Shown in pieces: positions 24,587-31,967 of a DNA stretch of 64,000 nt. Numbering within the stretch: the stretch's first letter is position 1; each line of letters starts with the position of its first letter. The notes under the pieces are model-generated. The model did not search any database. It saw nothing but the letters and a program-made list of their open reading frames with translations, and was not told the DNA's origin. The translations under genes were made by a program, and so were the position numbers. Location of the stretch: NCBI GenBank assembly GCA_905373835.1, contig CAJPUN010000001.1:243172-307171 (forward strand). Direction: 5' to 3'. The DNA comes from Candidatus Saccharimonadota bacterium. GTDB taxonomy: Bacteria; Patescibacteriota; Saccharimonadia; Saccharimonadales; Saccharimonadaceae.

Positions 24587-26923
24587 ATGGCTACAAAAAG
24601 AAAAACCACTCGCACTCGTTCGTCTACTCGCTCAAGCGCTGCCCGCCGGCGCAGCCCGAGCAAGAGCAAAGCCAAGCAGGCCGCGCCGCAGCATACGTTG
24701 CCAGCGGGGTTTTGGGCGCAGGTGTCGGCGGTGCTGTTGTTGGCATTTTCGGTGCTACTGGTGGTGTCGTGGTTTGGCTCGGGTGGGCCAATTCTCAAGT
24801 GGCTTGATGCGACAATGCTGCATATTATTGGCTATGCAGTGTATGTCGTCCCAGTGGTGGCGGTGTATGTGGCGGTGGCGATCTTTCGGGCGGAGGACAA
24901 CCGCCTGCCAGTGGCGCTGAAGCTTGCGGCAGGGCTGATGGTGCTGTGGTTTGCGGGGCTATTTGGCTTGCTGCGACGCGGTTCGGCTGCGACGGGCGGT
25001 GTGATGGGTGACCTCCTCAACCGTGCTATGCTGGCGCTGGTCGACCGGCCAGTGGGGGTTTTTGTGTATGTATTGTTGATCGGCTTGACGCTACTCTTCG
25101 TCTTGCGTGTTTCGCCCATGGCGCTGTGGCGTGGCCTGCAAAACATGGTGCGCAGCGAGGCTGAGGCAGACGATGCCGCTAATGTGGCAGTGGCCCGCCG
25201 CGCCGCTGATAGCCAAGCACCAGACACCAGCAAAAAGGCTAAGCGCAATAAGGACGAGAAGGCCCAAGATAAGCCTGCTGCTATGAGTGACTTCAAGCTC
25301 AACGCGGGCGTCCCAACCCTCTCCGGTGATGGCCCGGCCGAGCCAAAGCCAGACAAAAAGCCACGGGCGACCTTGCGCGACAGCACACCGTCTACCTCTG
25401 TAGACAAAGCAGCCGAAGACCGGTCTGCTATGCTTGCTGTCAATGACCCCAACTGGCAGCCGCCCAGCCTGGAGCTACTGGAGAAGCGTCAGAGCCCGGC
25501 TGATGCCGGTGACATTGAGCAAAATGCCCACATCATTCAAGATACGCTGCACGAATTTAACATTAATGTCGAGATGGAGGGGGCAAACATTGGCCCGAAG
25601 GTAACGCAATACACGCTCAAGCCACCCGTCGGCGTCAAGCTCAACCGCATCACTGCGCTGGAGACGAATATCGCGCTCAATCTCGCGGCATCAAGCCTTC
25701 GCATTGAGGCACCCATCCCCGGCAAGAAGGCCGTGGGCATTGAGGTGCCAAACCGCAAGGCAGCCGATGTGCGCCTGCGTGGGGTGTTAGATAGCCCCGA
25801 GTGGCAACACGCCAAGGAGCCGCTGGCGTTCGCTATTGGTAAGGACATCTCGGGCCGGCCCTTCGTTGGTGAGCTCAACAAAATGCCACACCTCTTGGTG
25901 GCGGGGCAGACGGGCTCGGGTAAGTCAGTGATGATCAACACGCTCCTCACTAGCTTGCTCTACCGCAACAGTCCCAGCGAAATGAAGCTCATCCTCGTCG
26001 ACCCCAAGCAGGTAGAGATGGCACCGTATGCCGATATCCCACACCTCCTGACCCCTGTTATTGTTGAGCCAGAAAAGACCATTAGTGCCCTCAAGTGGGC
26101 GGTCAATGAAATGGAGCGGCGCTATAGCCTGCTGGCTGAGGAGAAGGTGCGCGACATCAAGACGTATAACGAAAAGATCAAAACGCGCGGCAAGCAGATT
26201 GCCGTGGCCGATGAGCAAGGCCACATGCAAAAGGTCGACGAAGGCCGCATGCCGTATGTCGTCATTGTGGTGGACGAGCTAGCCGACCTGATGATGGTAG
26301 CAGCGCGCGATGTGGAGGCGCTGATCGTCCGCTTGGCCCAGAAGGCTCGAGCAGTTGGTATTCACCTAGTGCTGGCGACGCAGCGGCCAAGCGTGGATGT
26401 GATCACCGGCCTCATTAAGGCCAATGTGCCAGCCCGCATCGCCTTTACGGTGGCCAGCCAGGTAGATAGCCGCACTATTCTCGACCAAATTGGTGCCGAG
26501 AAGCTCCTTGGCCAGGGTGACATGCTGATGAAAACCGCTAGCATGCCCAAGCCCAAGCGTATCCAGGGTGCCTGGGTGATGGACGAAGAAGTCGCTAAGG
26601 TGACCGACCACCTACGCATGCAGTCGGCACCGCAGTATAATGATGAGATCGTCAGCCAGCCTGTCCAGCTCAATGGCAAAGGTGGTGTAGTGATGGATAT
26701 GGATGGCAACGGCGAAGGCAATGACGATATGTTCCGCGATGCCGTGCGGGTGGTGGTAGAGACTCGCAAAGCCTCGACCTCGCTCCTCCAGCGCAAGCTC
26801 CGCGTGGGCTATGCCCGAGCGGCCCGCATCATGGAGGAGATGGAAGAGCAAGGCATCATTGGCCCAGCCGACGGCTCGCGCCCGCGCGATGTGCTGATCG
26901 GCAGTATGGATGAGCTGGGATAA
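24587..26923 (+). CDS. ftsK: DNA translocase FtsK/SpoIIIE
   Basis: 778 residues. A basic Ser/Arg-rich N-terminal tail is followed by four membrane helices between about 42 and 185, a polar linker to about 300, then the FtsK motor. The motor shows HNVEMEG-type alpha domain (FNINVEMEGANIGPKVTQY), Walker A VAGQTGSGKSVMINT, Walker B YVVIVVDELADLMM and LATQRPSVDVITGLIKANVP. The C-terminal winged-helix gamma domain (STSLLQRKLRVGYARAARI) that reads KOPS-like sequences is intact. It pumps DNA at the septum and activates Xer recombination. A TACAAT box ends 9 nt before the ATG. Confidence 0.96.
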   Translation: MATKRKTTRTRSSTRSSAARRRSPSKSKAKQAAPQHTLPAGFWAQVSAVLLLAFSVLLVVSWFGSGGPILKWLDATMLHIIGYAVYVVPVVAVYVAVAIFRAEDNRLPVALKLAAGLMVLWFAGLFGLLRRGSAATGGVMGDLLNRAMLALVDRPVGVFVYVLLIGLTLLFVLRVSPMALWRGLQNMVRSEAEADDAANVAVARRAADSQAPDTSKKAKRNKDEKAQDKPAAMSDFKLNAGVPTLSGDGPAEPKPDKKPRATLRDSTPSTSVDKAAEDRSAMLAVNDPNWQPPSLELLEKRQSPADAGDIEQNAHIIQDTLHEFNINVEMEGANIGPKVTQYTLKPPVGVKLNRITALETNIALNLAASSLRIEAPIPGKKAVGIEVPNRKAADVRLRGVLDSPEWQHAKEPLAFAIGKDISGRPFVGELNKMPHLLVAGQTGSGKSVMINTLLTSLLYRNSPSEMKLILVDPKQVEMAPYADIPHLLTPVIVEPEKTISALKWAVNEMERRYSLLAEEKVRDIKTYNEKIKTRGKQIAVADEQGHMQKVDEGRMPYVVIVVDELADLMMVAARDVEALIVRLAQKARAVGIHLVLATQRPSVDVITGLIKANVPARIAFTVASQVDSRTILDQIGAEKLLGQGDMLMKTASMPKPKRIQGAWVMDEEVAKVTDHLRMQSAPQYNDEIVSQPVQLNGKGGVVMDMDGNGEGNDDMFRDAVRVVVETRKASTSLLQRKLRVGYARAARIMEEMEEQGIIGPADGSRPRDVLIGSMDELG

Positions 26924-26948
26924 GGCAGCGGGCAGTGTGCTCGCAGAC

Positions 26949-27755
26949 TCACCCCGCACAATACTCACCCAGCAGCCGTACAGTATGGTCGCTTTGCTCA
27001 ATGGCGCGCAGGGCGTGCTTGAGTGGGGCACCAGCGCTGTCGACGACGAGGAAGAATTTGTATTGCCAGGGCTGGCCGACGATGGGCTGAGACTGCAGGC
27101 TGCTGATATTGATGCCTGCCGCGGCGAAGATGCGCAATACCTCAAGTAGTGCACCAGGCTGGTGATTGGTCGTGACGACGAGCGTGGCGCGGTTGGCACG
27201 GGCTGGTGCGTGGCCTGGTGCGAGGACGATGAAGCGGGTGATGTTATCGTGGCTATCTTGGATGCTACGGCGCAGGATAGGTAGGTGATGGAGAGTAGCA
27301 GCAGCCTGGCCAGCGATGGCGGCTTTGTGCGGGTCGCCAGCTGCTTTGATATAGGCGACCGCTCCCGCTGTGTCGAAAAATTCATTCTGCACCGCATGCG
27401 GCAGCTCGGTAGTAAGAAAGCGCTGGCACTGCGCAAGTGCCACAGGGTGCGAGTACACCTCGGTAATATCAGCTAGGTGAGCGCCAGGTAGTGCAATGAG
27501 CATCTGCTCAATGGTAAGACGTACCTCACCAATGATGGGTAGCGGGCATGTTTCGAGGTAGTGGTACGGCTCGTTGATTGTTCCGTAGAGTGTGTTTTCC
27601 ACCGCCACAACGATACCTTCGGCTTGGCCAGTCGCGTACGCATGGAAAACATCGCGAAACGTCGTGCACGGCACGGTATCGACCTGCGGCCCAAACCACT
27701 GCTGCGCCGCCTGCTCATGAAACGACCCCGCCTGACCTTGGATGGCAATATGCAT
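26949..27755 (-). CDS. pheA: Prephenate dehydratase
   Basis: 268 residues from ATG 27755, which follows a TATACT box by 6 nt. The dehydratase domain shows IAIQGQAGSFHEQAA at the start, VVAVENTLYGTINE and the catalytic DNITRFIVL near 178. A C-terminal ACT domain follows (GALLEVLRIFAAAGINISSL), where phenylalanine normally binds for feedback control; the usual ESRP motif reads QSQP here. The enzyme makes phenylpyruvate from prephenate. No other aromatic-pathway gene is in the window. It converges on ftsK with 25 nt between stops. Confidence 0.95.
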   Translation of the reverse strand: MHIAIQGQAGSFHEQAAQQWFGPQVDTVPCTTFRDVFHAYATGQAEGIVVAVENTLYGTINEPYHYLETCPLPIIGEVRLTIEQMLIALPGAHLADITEVYSHPVALAQCQRFLTTELPHAVQNEFFDTAGAVAYIKAAGDPHKAAIAGQAAATLHHLPILRRSIQDSHDNITRFIVLAPGHAPARANRATLVVTTNHQPGALLEVLRIFAAAGINISSLQSQPIVGQPWQYKFFLVVDSAGAPLKHALRAIEQSDHTVRLLGEYCAG

Positions 27756-27761
27756 GAGATT

Positions 27762-27770
27762 AGTATAGCA
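27762..27770 (-). promoter_or_regulatory. pheA promoter (leaderless type)
   Basis: Extended -10 element TGCTATACT on the minus strand, 6 nt before the ATG. Confidence 0.6.
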
Positions 27771-27948
27771 TGAGGCGGGGATGACGGAGGTTATCCATCT
27801 AACCTGCGGTATGATATCGCACCTTGCAGTTGTCTCCACATCGCGATGATTCTGAATATATTTTGAGAATATTCAGTATTTGGATCAGAGTGAAAGAATA
27901 TATTATAGAGGAGGTTGCTATTGAAAAGTGGGCTCTGGGATTCAAAAA

Positions 27949-29118
27949 TTATCGGCTACGCGCGTACCGGCAGGAGAGCCAGAGACTCGCGCCAATTAGC
28001 ATAGACAACACTCCAAACCAAGCGAAGACTGCCAGCCCTCGAGCGCCCACCCACGAAAACAGCTGCAAAACATATGGTGCGCTGCCACCACCGAGATTGC
28101 ATCCAACGAGGACAATTGCTGTGGCTGTGCTGCGCGATTGTGCGGGGACTTCGTCTGACAACCGGTGGAATATCGTTGAGAGAATGATGCTGTAGACGAA
28201 ACCAACCCCAAAGGACGAGAGGCCGAGCAGCCAGATCGTTGGCGATAGCGACAAGCCAACCAAAACAACACCAATCAGCAGAGCAGACAGCGCCAAGAGC
28301 CGCTGCTTGTACCGACTCACGGCATAGACAAATACTGCACCAGCGATAATCCCCATGATTTGCTTGAGGCTGAGGATGATGCTTGCGTCTGTGGCCGAGC
28401 CAAAACCCGCTGCAATAGTGATTTCGGGCAGGCGCAGCGCCAGTGATACATCAATACAAACAAACCATACCCCGCACAGCGTTAATCCAATGACTGTGCT
28501 AAGCTGCTGGCGGCTCAGCGAGTGAACGGTTGGCGAAGCACCCTCTGCTTTGGTAGGCTCAGTGGGCACCTGTGGTTGTCGTGGGGCGCAGATGAGGAAG
28601 ATAGCAAGAATGATGAGCCCGGCTGTGTAGATCAAGAAGGTGTGCATCCAGCTAATTTTGATCAACTGCCCAGCCAGTAGAGTGAGCAGTGCACAGCCAA
28701 TGATTTCGGCAGAGACGCGCCAGCCTAATACTTGCGCACGCTCTCGGCCACTGTAATAATCGCTGAGTATAGTAATGGCAACCGCATTGATGAGCCCCGT
28801 CCCAATACCAAAGGCTGCGCGCGAAGCCAGCACGAGCCAATACTCCTGAACAAAAAACGGCACTATGCCAGCCAGCGGAATGAGAATGAGGCTGATAATG
28901 ATAATGTGTCGCTCAGACAGCACGCGGCGAATTGCATGATTGGCCAGCAGTGTGAGAATGACAAATAGCGACGGAATAGACAAGATTAGCTCAACCTGTG
29001 TACTCGAAAATTGGTGATAAAATGCCTTCATTGCGGGGATAGCTGGGGCAATGGCACCAGACGACGTAAGTATAAGCGATAGGCTGAGCAAGCCTGCTTT
29101 TTCGATAGTTTGTTTCAT
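27949..29118 (-). CDS. Major facilitator superfamily transporter
   Basis: 389 residues, about 12 membrane helices in two halves separated by a cytoplasmic loop near 185-205 (RQPQVPTEPTKAEGAS). The loop between helices 2 and 3 reads LANHAIRRVLSER, and DYYSGRERAQVLGWR fits the second conserved MFS loop. It is probably a proton-driven exporter of drugs or metabolites; the substrate is unknown. The ATG at 29118 follows a TACACT box by 7 nt, a leaderless layout. An imperfect AT-rich inverted repeat at 27852-27876 lies between this gene and pheA. Confidence 0.85.
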   Translation of the reverse strand: MKQTIEKAGLLSLSLILTSSGAIAPAIPAMKAFYHQFSSTQVELILSIPSLFVILTLLANHAIRRVLSERHIIIISLILIPLAGIVPFFVQEYWLVLASRAAFGIGTGLINAVAITILSDYYSGRERAQVLGWRVSAEIIGCALLTLLAGQLIKISWMHTFLIYTAGLIILAIFLICAPRQPQVPTEPTKAEGASPTVHSLSRQQLSTVIGLTLCGVWFVCIDVSLALRLPEITIAAGFGSATDASIILSLKQIMGIIAGAVFVYAVSRYKQRLLALSALLIGVVLVGLSLSPTIWLLGLSSFGVGFVYSIILSTIFHRLSDEVPAQSRSTATAIVLVGCNLGGGSAPYVLQLFSWVGARGLAVFAWFGVLSMLIGASLWLSCRYARSR

Positions 29119-29279
29119 AATAATGAGTGTAACACATTCGCTTATTACTGCTGTAGTAATGGATGGAAGCAGGAAGAGCTAAGAGATATTGTGGTTATGG
29201 TCATAGCATATGCTACATCGTGCCTATAACAAGAACGATATGCAGAGATAGATTTAGATTGATCAGACTCTAAGATACG

Positions 29280-29308
29280 CAAAAAGCACCCATAAGAGAC
29301 GCTTTTTG
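29280..29308. terminator. Weak bidirectional hairpin
   Basis: CAAAAAGC pairs with GCTTTTTG across a 13-nt loop in the gap between the divergent MFS and rpsL genes. Confidence 0.3.
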
Positions 29309-29373
29309 AGTTAATTGTACATCATGGTCATGGTACATTTAACATTTAGTATTTAGTATTATATCACACGCAA

Positions 29374-29617
29374 TTGATTCAATAGAATGATCCATGCTAT
29401 AATACCACACGAGTTTCCTCTTTTCGGGGTAGGGCGCTGGTGTGAGCGCACTGCCTGGCAGAGAAGGTATAGACACGAGGCGGAGGTGCTGCTCCATAAT
29501 CGTACATACAGATGCTGGGCTACTATAACCCAGCGGCAGGTACTCTACACTCACACTACTAATCCAACAGTGGGGCGAGCGATAGAAGCCGAACAATAAG
29601 CAATAAGGAGAAATTGC
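29374..29617 (+). promoter_or_regulatory. rpsL-rpsG promoter and long leader
   Basis: TTGATT at 29374-29379, 18-nt spacer, TATAAT at 29398-29403 with TGC in front. Transcription from there leaves a leader of about 205 nt before rpsL. It contains at least one hairpin (GCTGGG with CCCAGC, 29514-29534) and ends in an AAGGAG site. Such a leader could carry ribosomal-protein feedback control; no known motif is recognised. Confidence 0.55.
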
Positions 29618-30031
29618 ATGCCAACCATTAACCAATTGGTGCGCAAGCCACGCAAGACGGCGGCTCGGAAGTCGAAGTCGCCAGCGCTGGGGCGCATCCA
29701 TAACGCACTCAAGGTGCGCTACTACGACCAAAATGCACCACTCAAGCGTGGTGTCTGCGTCAAGGTAACGACCAAGACCCCCAAGAAGCCAAACTCCGCC
29801 ATGCGCAAGGTGGCTCGTGTGCGCCTCACCAACGGCCACGAAGTCTGGGCCTACATTGGCGGCGAAGGCCACAACCTGCAGGAGCACGCGGTGGTGCTCG
29901 TTCGGGGTGGCCGTGTGCCGGATCTCCCGGGTGTGCGCTACCACATCGTCCGTGGCGCGCTCGACCTACAAGGGGTATCGAAGCGTAAGCAAGGCCGCAG
30001 CAAGTACGGCGCCAAGAAGGAGGGTAACTAA
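29618..30031 (+). CDS. rpsL: 30S ribosomal protein S12 (Pro at the streptomycin-site lysine)
   Basis: 137 residues, the long form found in Gram-positives. It contains [32 protein letters not shown] and [25 protein letters not shown]12 sits at the decoding centre. Lys56 and Lys57 (E. coli Lys42 and Lys43) are kept. The residue after RGGRV, normally lysine (E. coli Lys87, B. subtilis Lys101), is Pro101 here. Changes at that lysine alter decoding accuracy and streptomycin sensitivity in other bacteria. rpsG follows 2 nt after the stop; fusA and tuf do not follow. Confidence 0.97.
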   Translation: MPTINQLVRKPRKTAARKSKSPALGRIHNALKVRYYDQNAPLKRGVCVKVTTKTPKKPNSAMRKVARVRLTNGHEVWAYIGGEGHNLQEHAVVLVRGGRVPDLPGVRYHIVRGALDLQGVSKRKQGRSKYGAKKEGN

Positions 30032-30033
30032 CC

Positions 30034-30513
30034 ATGCCTCGTAAAGTCACGAAAAAACTCCAGCGCACCATCAAGCCAGACCGCAAGTACCAGTCGGTGC
30101 TGGTGCAGCGCTTGATTAACAAATCGATGCTGGATGGCAAAAAGCAAGTTGCTGAGCGGGCTGTCTATAGTGCGCTCGAGCAAGCTGCCCGCAGCCTCAA
30201 GAGCGAGGATCCACTGGAAGTATTTGAGACCTGCATCAAGAACATCAGCCCTAGCTTTGAGGTGAAGAGCCGCCGTGTTGGTGGTGCCAACTACCAGATT
30301 CCATTCCCCATTCAGGGTCATCGCCAGCAGCACTTTGCCTTTATGTGGTTGGTGCAAGCGGCTCGCTCTAAGAGTGGTATGCCGTACAGCAAGCGCCTAG
30401 CAACAGAGATCGTTGATGCCTGCAACCAAACCGGCGTCGCCTTCAAGAAAAAGGAAGACACCCACAAAATGGCCGAGGCCAACCGCGCCTTTGCCCACTT
30501 TGCTCGCGGCTAA
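30034..30513 (+). CDS. rpsG: 30S ribosomal protein S7
   Basis: 159 residues, normal S7 length. Motifs are KYQSVLVQRLINKSMLDGKK, FETCIKNISPSFEVKSRRVGGANYQIP, MWLVQAAR and the C-terminal HKMAEANRAFAHF. S7 nucleates assembly of the 30S head and contacts E-site tRNA. It is the second gene of a two-gene str operon. A hairpin with only a short T tract lies 23 nt after the stop. Confidence 0.97.
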   Translation: MPRKVTKKLQRTIKPDRKYQSVLVQRLINKSMLDGKKQVAERAVYSALEQAARSLKSEDPLEVFETCIKNISPSFEVKSRRVGGANYQIPFPIQGHRQQHFAFMWLVQAARSKSGMPYSKRLATEIVDACNQTGVAFKKKEDTHKMAEANRAFAHFARG

Positions 30514-30535
30514 GTTCTGCGGCACAGTATACGCA

Positions 30536-30566
30536 GCCGCCCGAGGTATATCCTTGGGCGGTTTAG
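30536..30566 (+). terminator. Hairpin after rpsG
   Basis: GCCGCCCGAGG pairs with CCTTGGGCGGT across TATAT; the following T tract is weak. Confidence 0.6.
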
Positions 30567-31051
30567 CTATGGCTGCATAGTAAGTGACTGTGATAGTGGA
30601 TGGTGTGCTGTGGTTTGCCGCAGAGCCTGGCATAACAGGGGTATGCTATGCATGTTGATTTGCCTTTGGTGGGGCATGAGAGGCCGTCTAGCATTGGTTT
30701 GGATAAGATCTAGACTCTAGGCTACACAGCAGAATCTGCATACAGCGCCTTAGAACTGGGCAGCTTCGCTAGTGGCTACCTCTTCATTACCATAAGAGTT
30801 ATTTCAGTGCTGGAGTGGCGTAGTATCATCGCGCTGATATTTGCGCTACACACATGCAGCGACAGAGCAGGAGCAGGTAGGCAGTGAGGGTGTTATTTGT
30901 GAAGGAGAAAAACGCGTAATCAAGACCAAAATGCTTGCGAAAAATATATAATTATCGTCCAAATAGCCACCACTGGTACGACAGGGGTACATATGGGGAA
31001 AATAATACGAAAATAAGGCCAAAAATAGCTTTGCAGGCGCTGGTTTTGTGC
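30567..31051. other. Intergenic stretch without a recognised gene
   Basis: About 480 nt with no credible coding frame, no tRNA and no match to either repeat family. Its last 150 nt become AT-rich. The TATAAT at 31052-31057, preceded by TGC, is the promoter for the next gene. Confidence 0.4.
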
Positions 31052-31137
31052 TATAATGCAAGTTGATACGATTACTTACTACCACGCTGCCAACGCCACA
31101 ACGTACGCAGCAGGGAGGAATCGGCAGAAAGGAGCCA

Positions 31138-31185
31138 ATGCCGTTAACCAAAATCATAGTGCGGAGTATAAAAAGCTATGAGTGA
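31138..31185 (+). CDS. Candidate 15-aa upstream peptide
   Basis: ATG at 31138 preceded by AAAGGAG (31128-31134). It reads MPLTKIIVRSIKSYE and stops at TGA 31183-31185. Its end overlaps the ATG of the next gene (31178), which has only a GGAG about 12 nt upstream. The arrangement suggests translational coupling or leader-peptide control. The Shine-Dalgarno spacing is rather short. Confidence 0.35.
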   Translation: MPLTKIIVRSIKSYE

Positions 31186-31918
31186 GTATACCAATAACAC
31201 AAGAGAAAAGTCCTTCGCAAGAAGTGACAAACCGCCAGTGGGCGAAACAAAATATTCAAAATACGACACAGCAAATGATGGAAATGGGCCGACAGACAAA
31301 GAGTTTAATGATCGCTACGGCAAGCCGAATGCCCTTGAGCTGCCGTCTGTTCAAGAGGTTCGAGGCTGGCTGCAGCGTGAGCTTGGGCCGCTATTTGCGA
31401 TGTCGATGGCAGAGATGACAGACCAGCACATTGATACCATTCATAATAAATTATCCAAGCTGCGCGATGAGCTTGGCTTGGCAATTGGTGATGTCATTGA
31501 GATCAACGATGTCCCGTATGTTGTGCCTATTGTTAGCGACTTCAAGAGCCCTAAGGACGCCCAAAGCGATGTATCATCGCTGTATTCCGCAATTGAGTCG
31601 TCGCTATCCCACCAAGAAGCGGCGATTTCTTTAGGCGAAGATGGTGGAGCGGAAGAAGGGGTAATCGGCTCATTGATTGGATTCTATGTTGGAAAGCGCC
31701 CAGATCAAGAGGTGATTGATAGTGCCCCTGTTGTGTATGGCATTATTCAGGGTGAGCCAGGCGAAGGCCCGCAGATGATCACAGACCAAGGTGATGTGAT
31801 TGATGGTGAGCTTAGCACTGCAAGTGGTATTGTGCTGGTTCCGACTACAGAGTCGCAACGACTTGAGTATGGTGATGAGCTTGGTTTGGTTCAAGGAGAC
31901 TTTTCACTCGCTGCATAA
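31178..31918 (+). CDS. Unknown acidic protein, 246 aa
   Basis: Not recognised. The N-terminal 60 residues are polar and probably disordered. A helical middle (LQRELGPLFAMSMAEMTDQH, HNKLSKLRDELGLAIGDVI) precedes an acidic second half with many Asp/Glu. No signal peptide or membrane helix. Near the start it has PPVGETKYSKYD, which echoes PLSGETKYKPKL at the start of the unknown gene at 57377; otherwise the two do not obviously align. Its own ATG has a poor ribosome site and may depend on the 15-codon frame that overlaps it. A strong terminator follows. Confidence 0.6.
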   Translation: MSEYTNNTREKSFARSDKPPVGETKYSKYDTANDGNGPTDKEFNDRYGKPNALELPSVQEVRGWLQRELGPLFAMSMAEMTDQHIDTIHNKLSKLRDELGLAIGDVIEINDVPYVVPIVSDFKSPKDAQSDVSSLYSAIESSLSHQEAAISLGEDGGAEEGVIGSLIGFYVGKRPDQEVIDSAPVVYGIIQGEPGEGPQMITDQGDVIDGELSTASGIVLVPTTESQRLEYGDELGLVQGDFSLAA

Positions 31919-31936
31919 AGGTTAGCTATAGGCGAG

Positions 31937-31966
31937 AAAAACCAGTGTGATGAGCACTGGTTTTTC
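31937..31966 (+). terminator. Intrinsic terminator
   Basis: AAACCAGTG pairs with CACTGGTTT, with a T run after it. Confidence 0.85.
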
Positions 31967-31967
31967 T

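Noticed and set aside
27824..28195. Plus-strand frame with GAGGAGG upstream at 27909
   Set aside because: It runs antisense to the well-supported MFS gene and has no recognisable domain.
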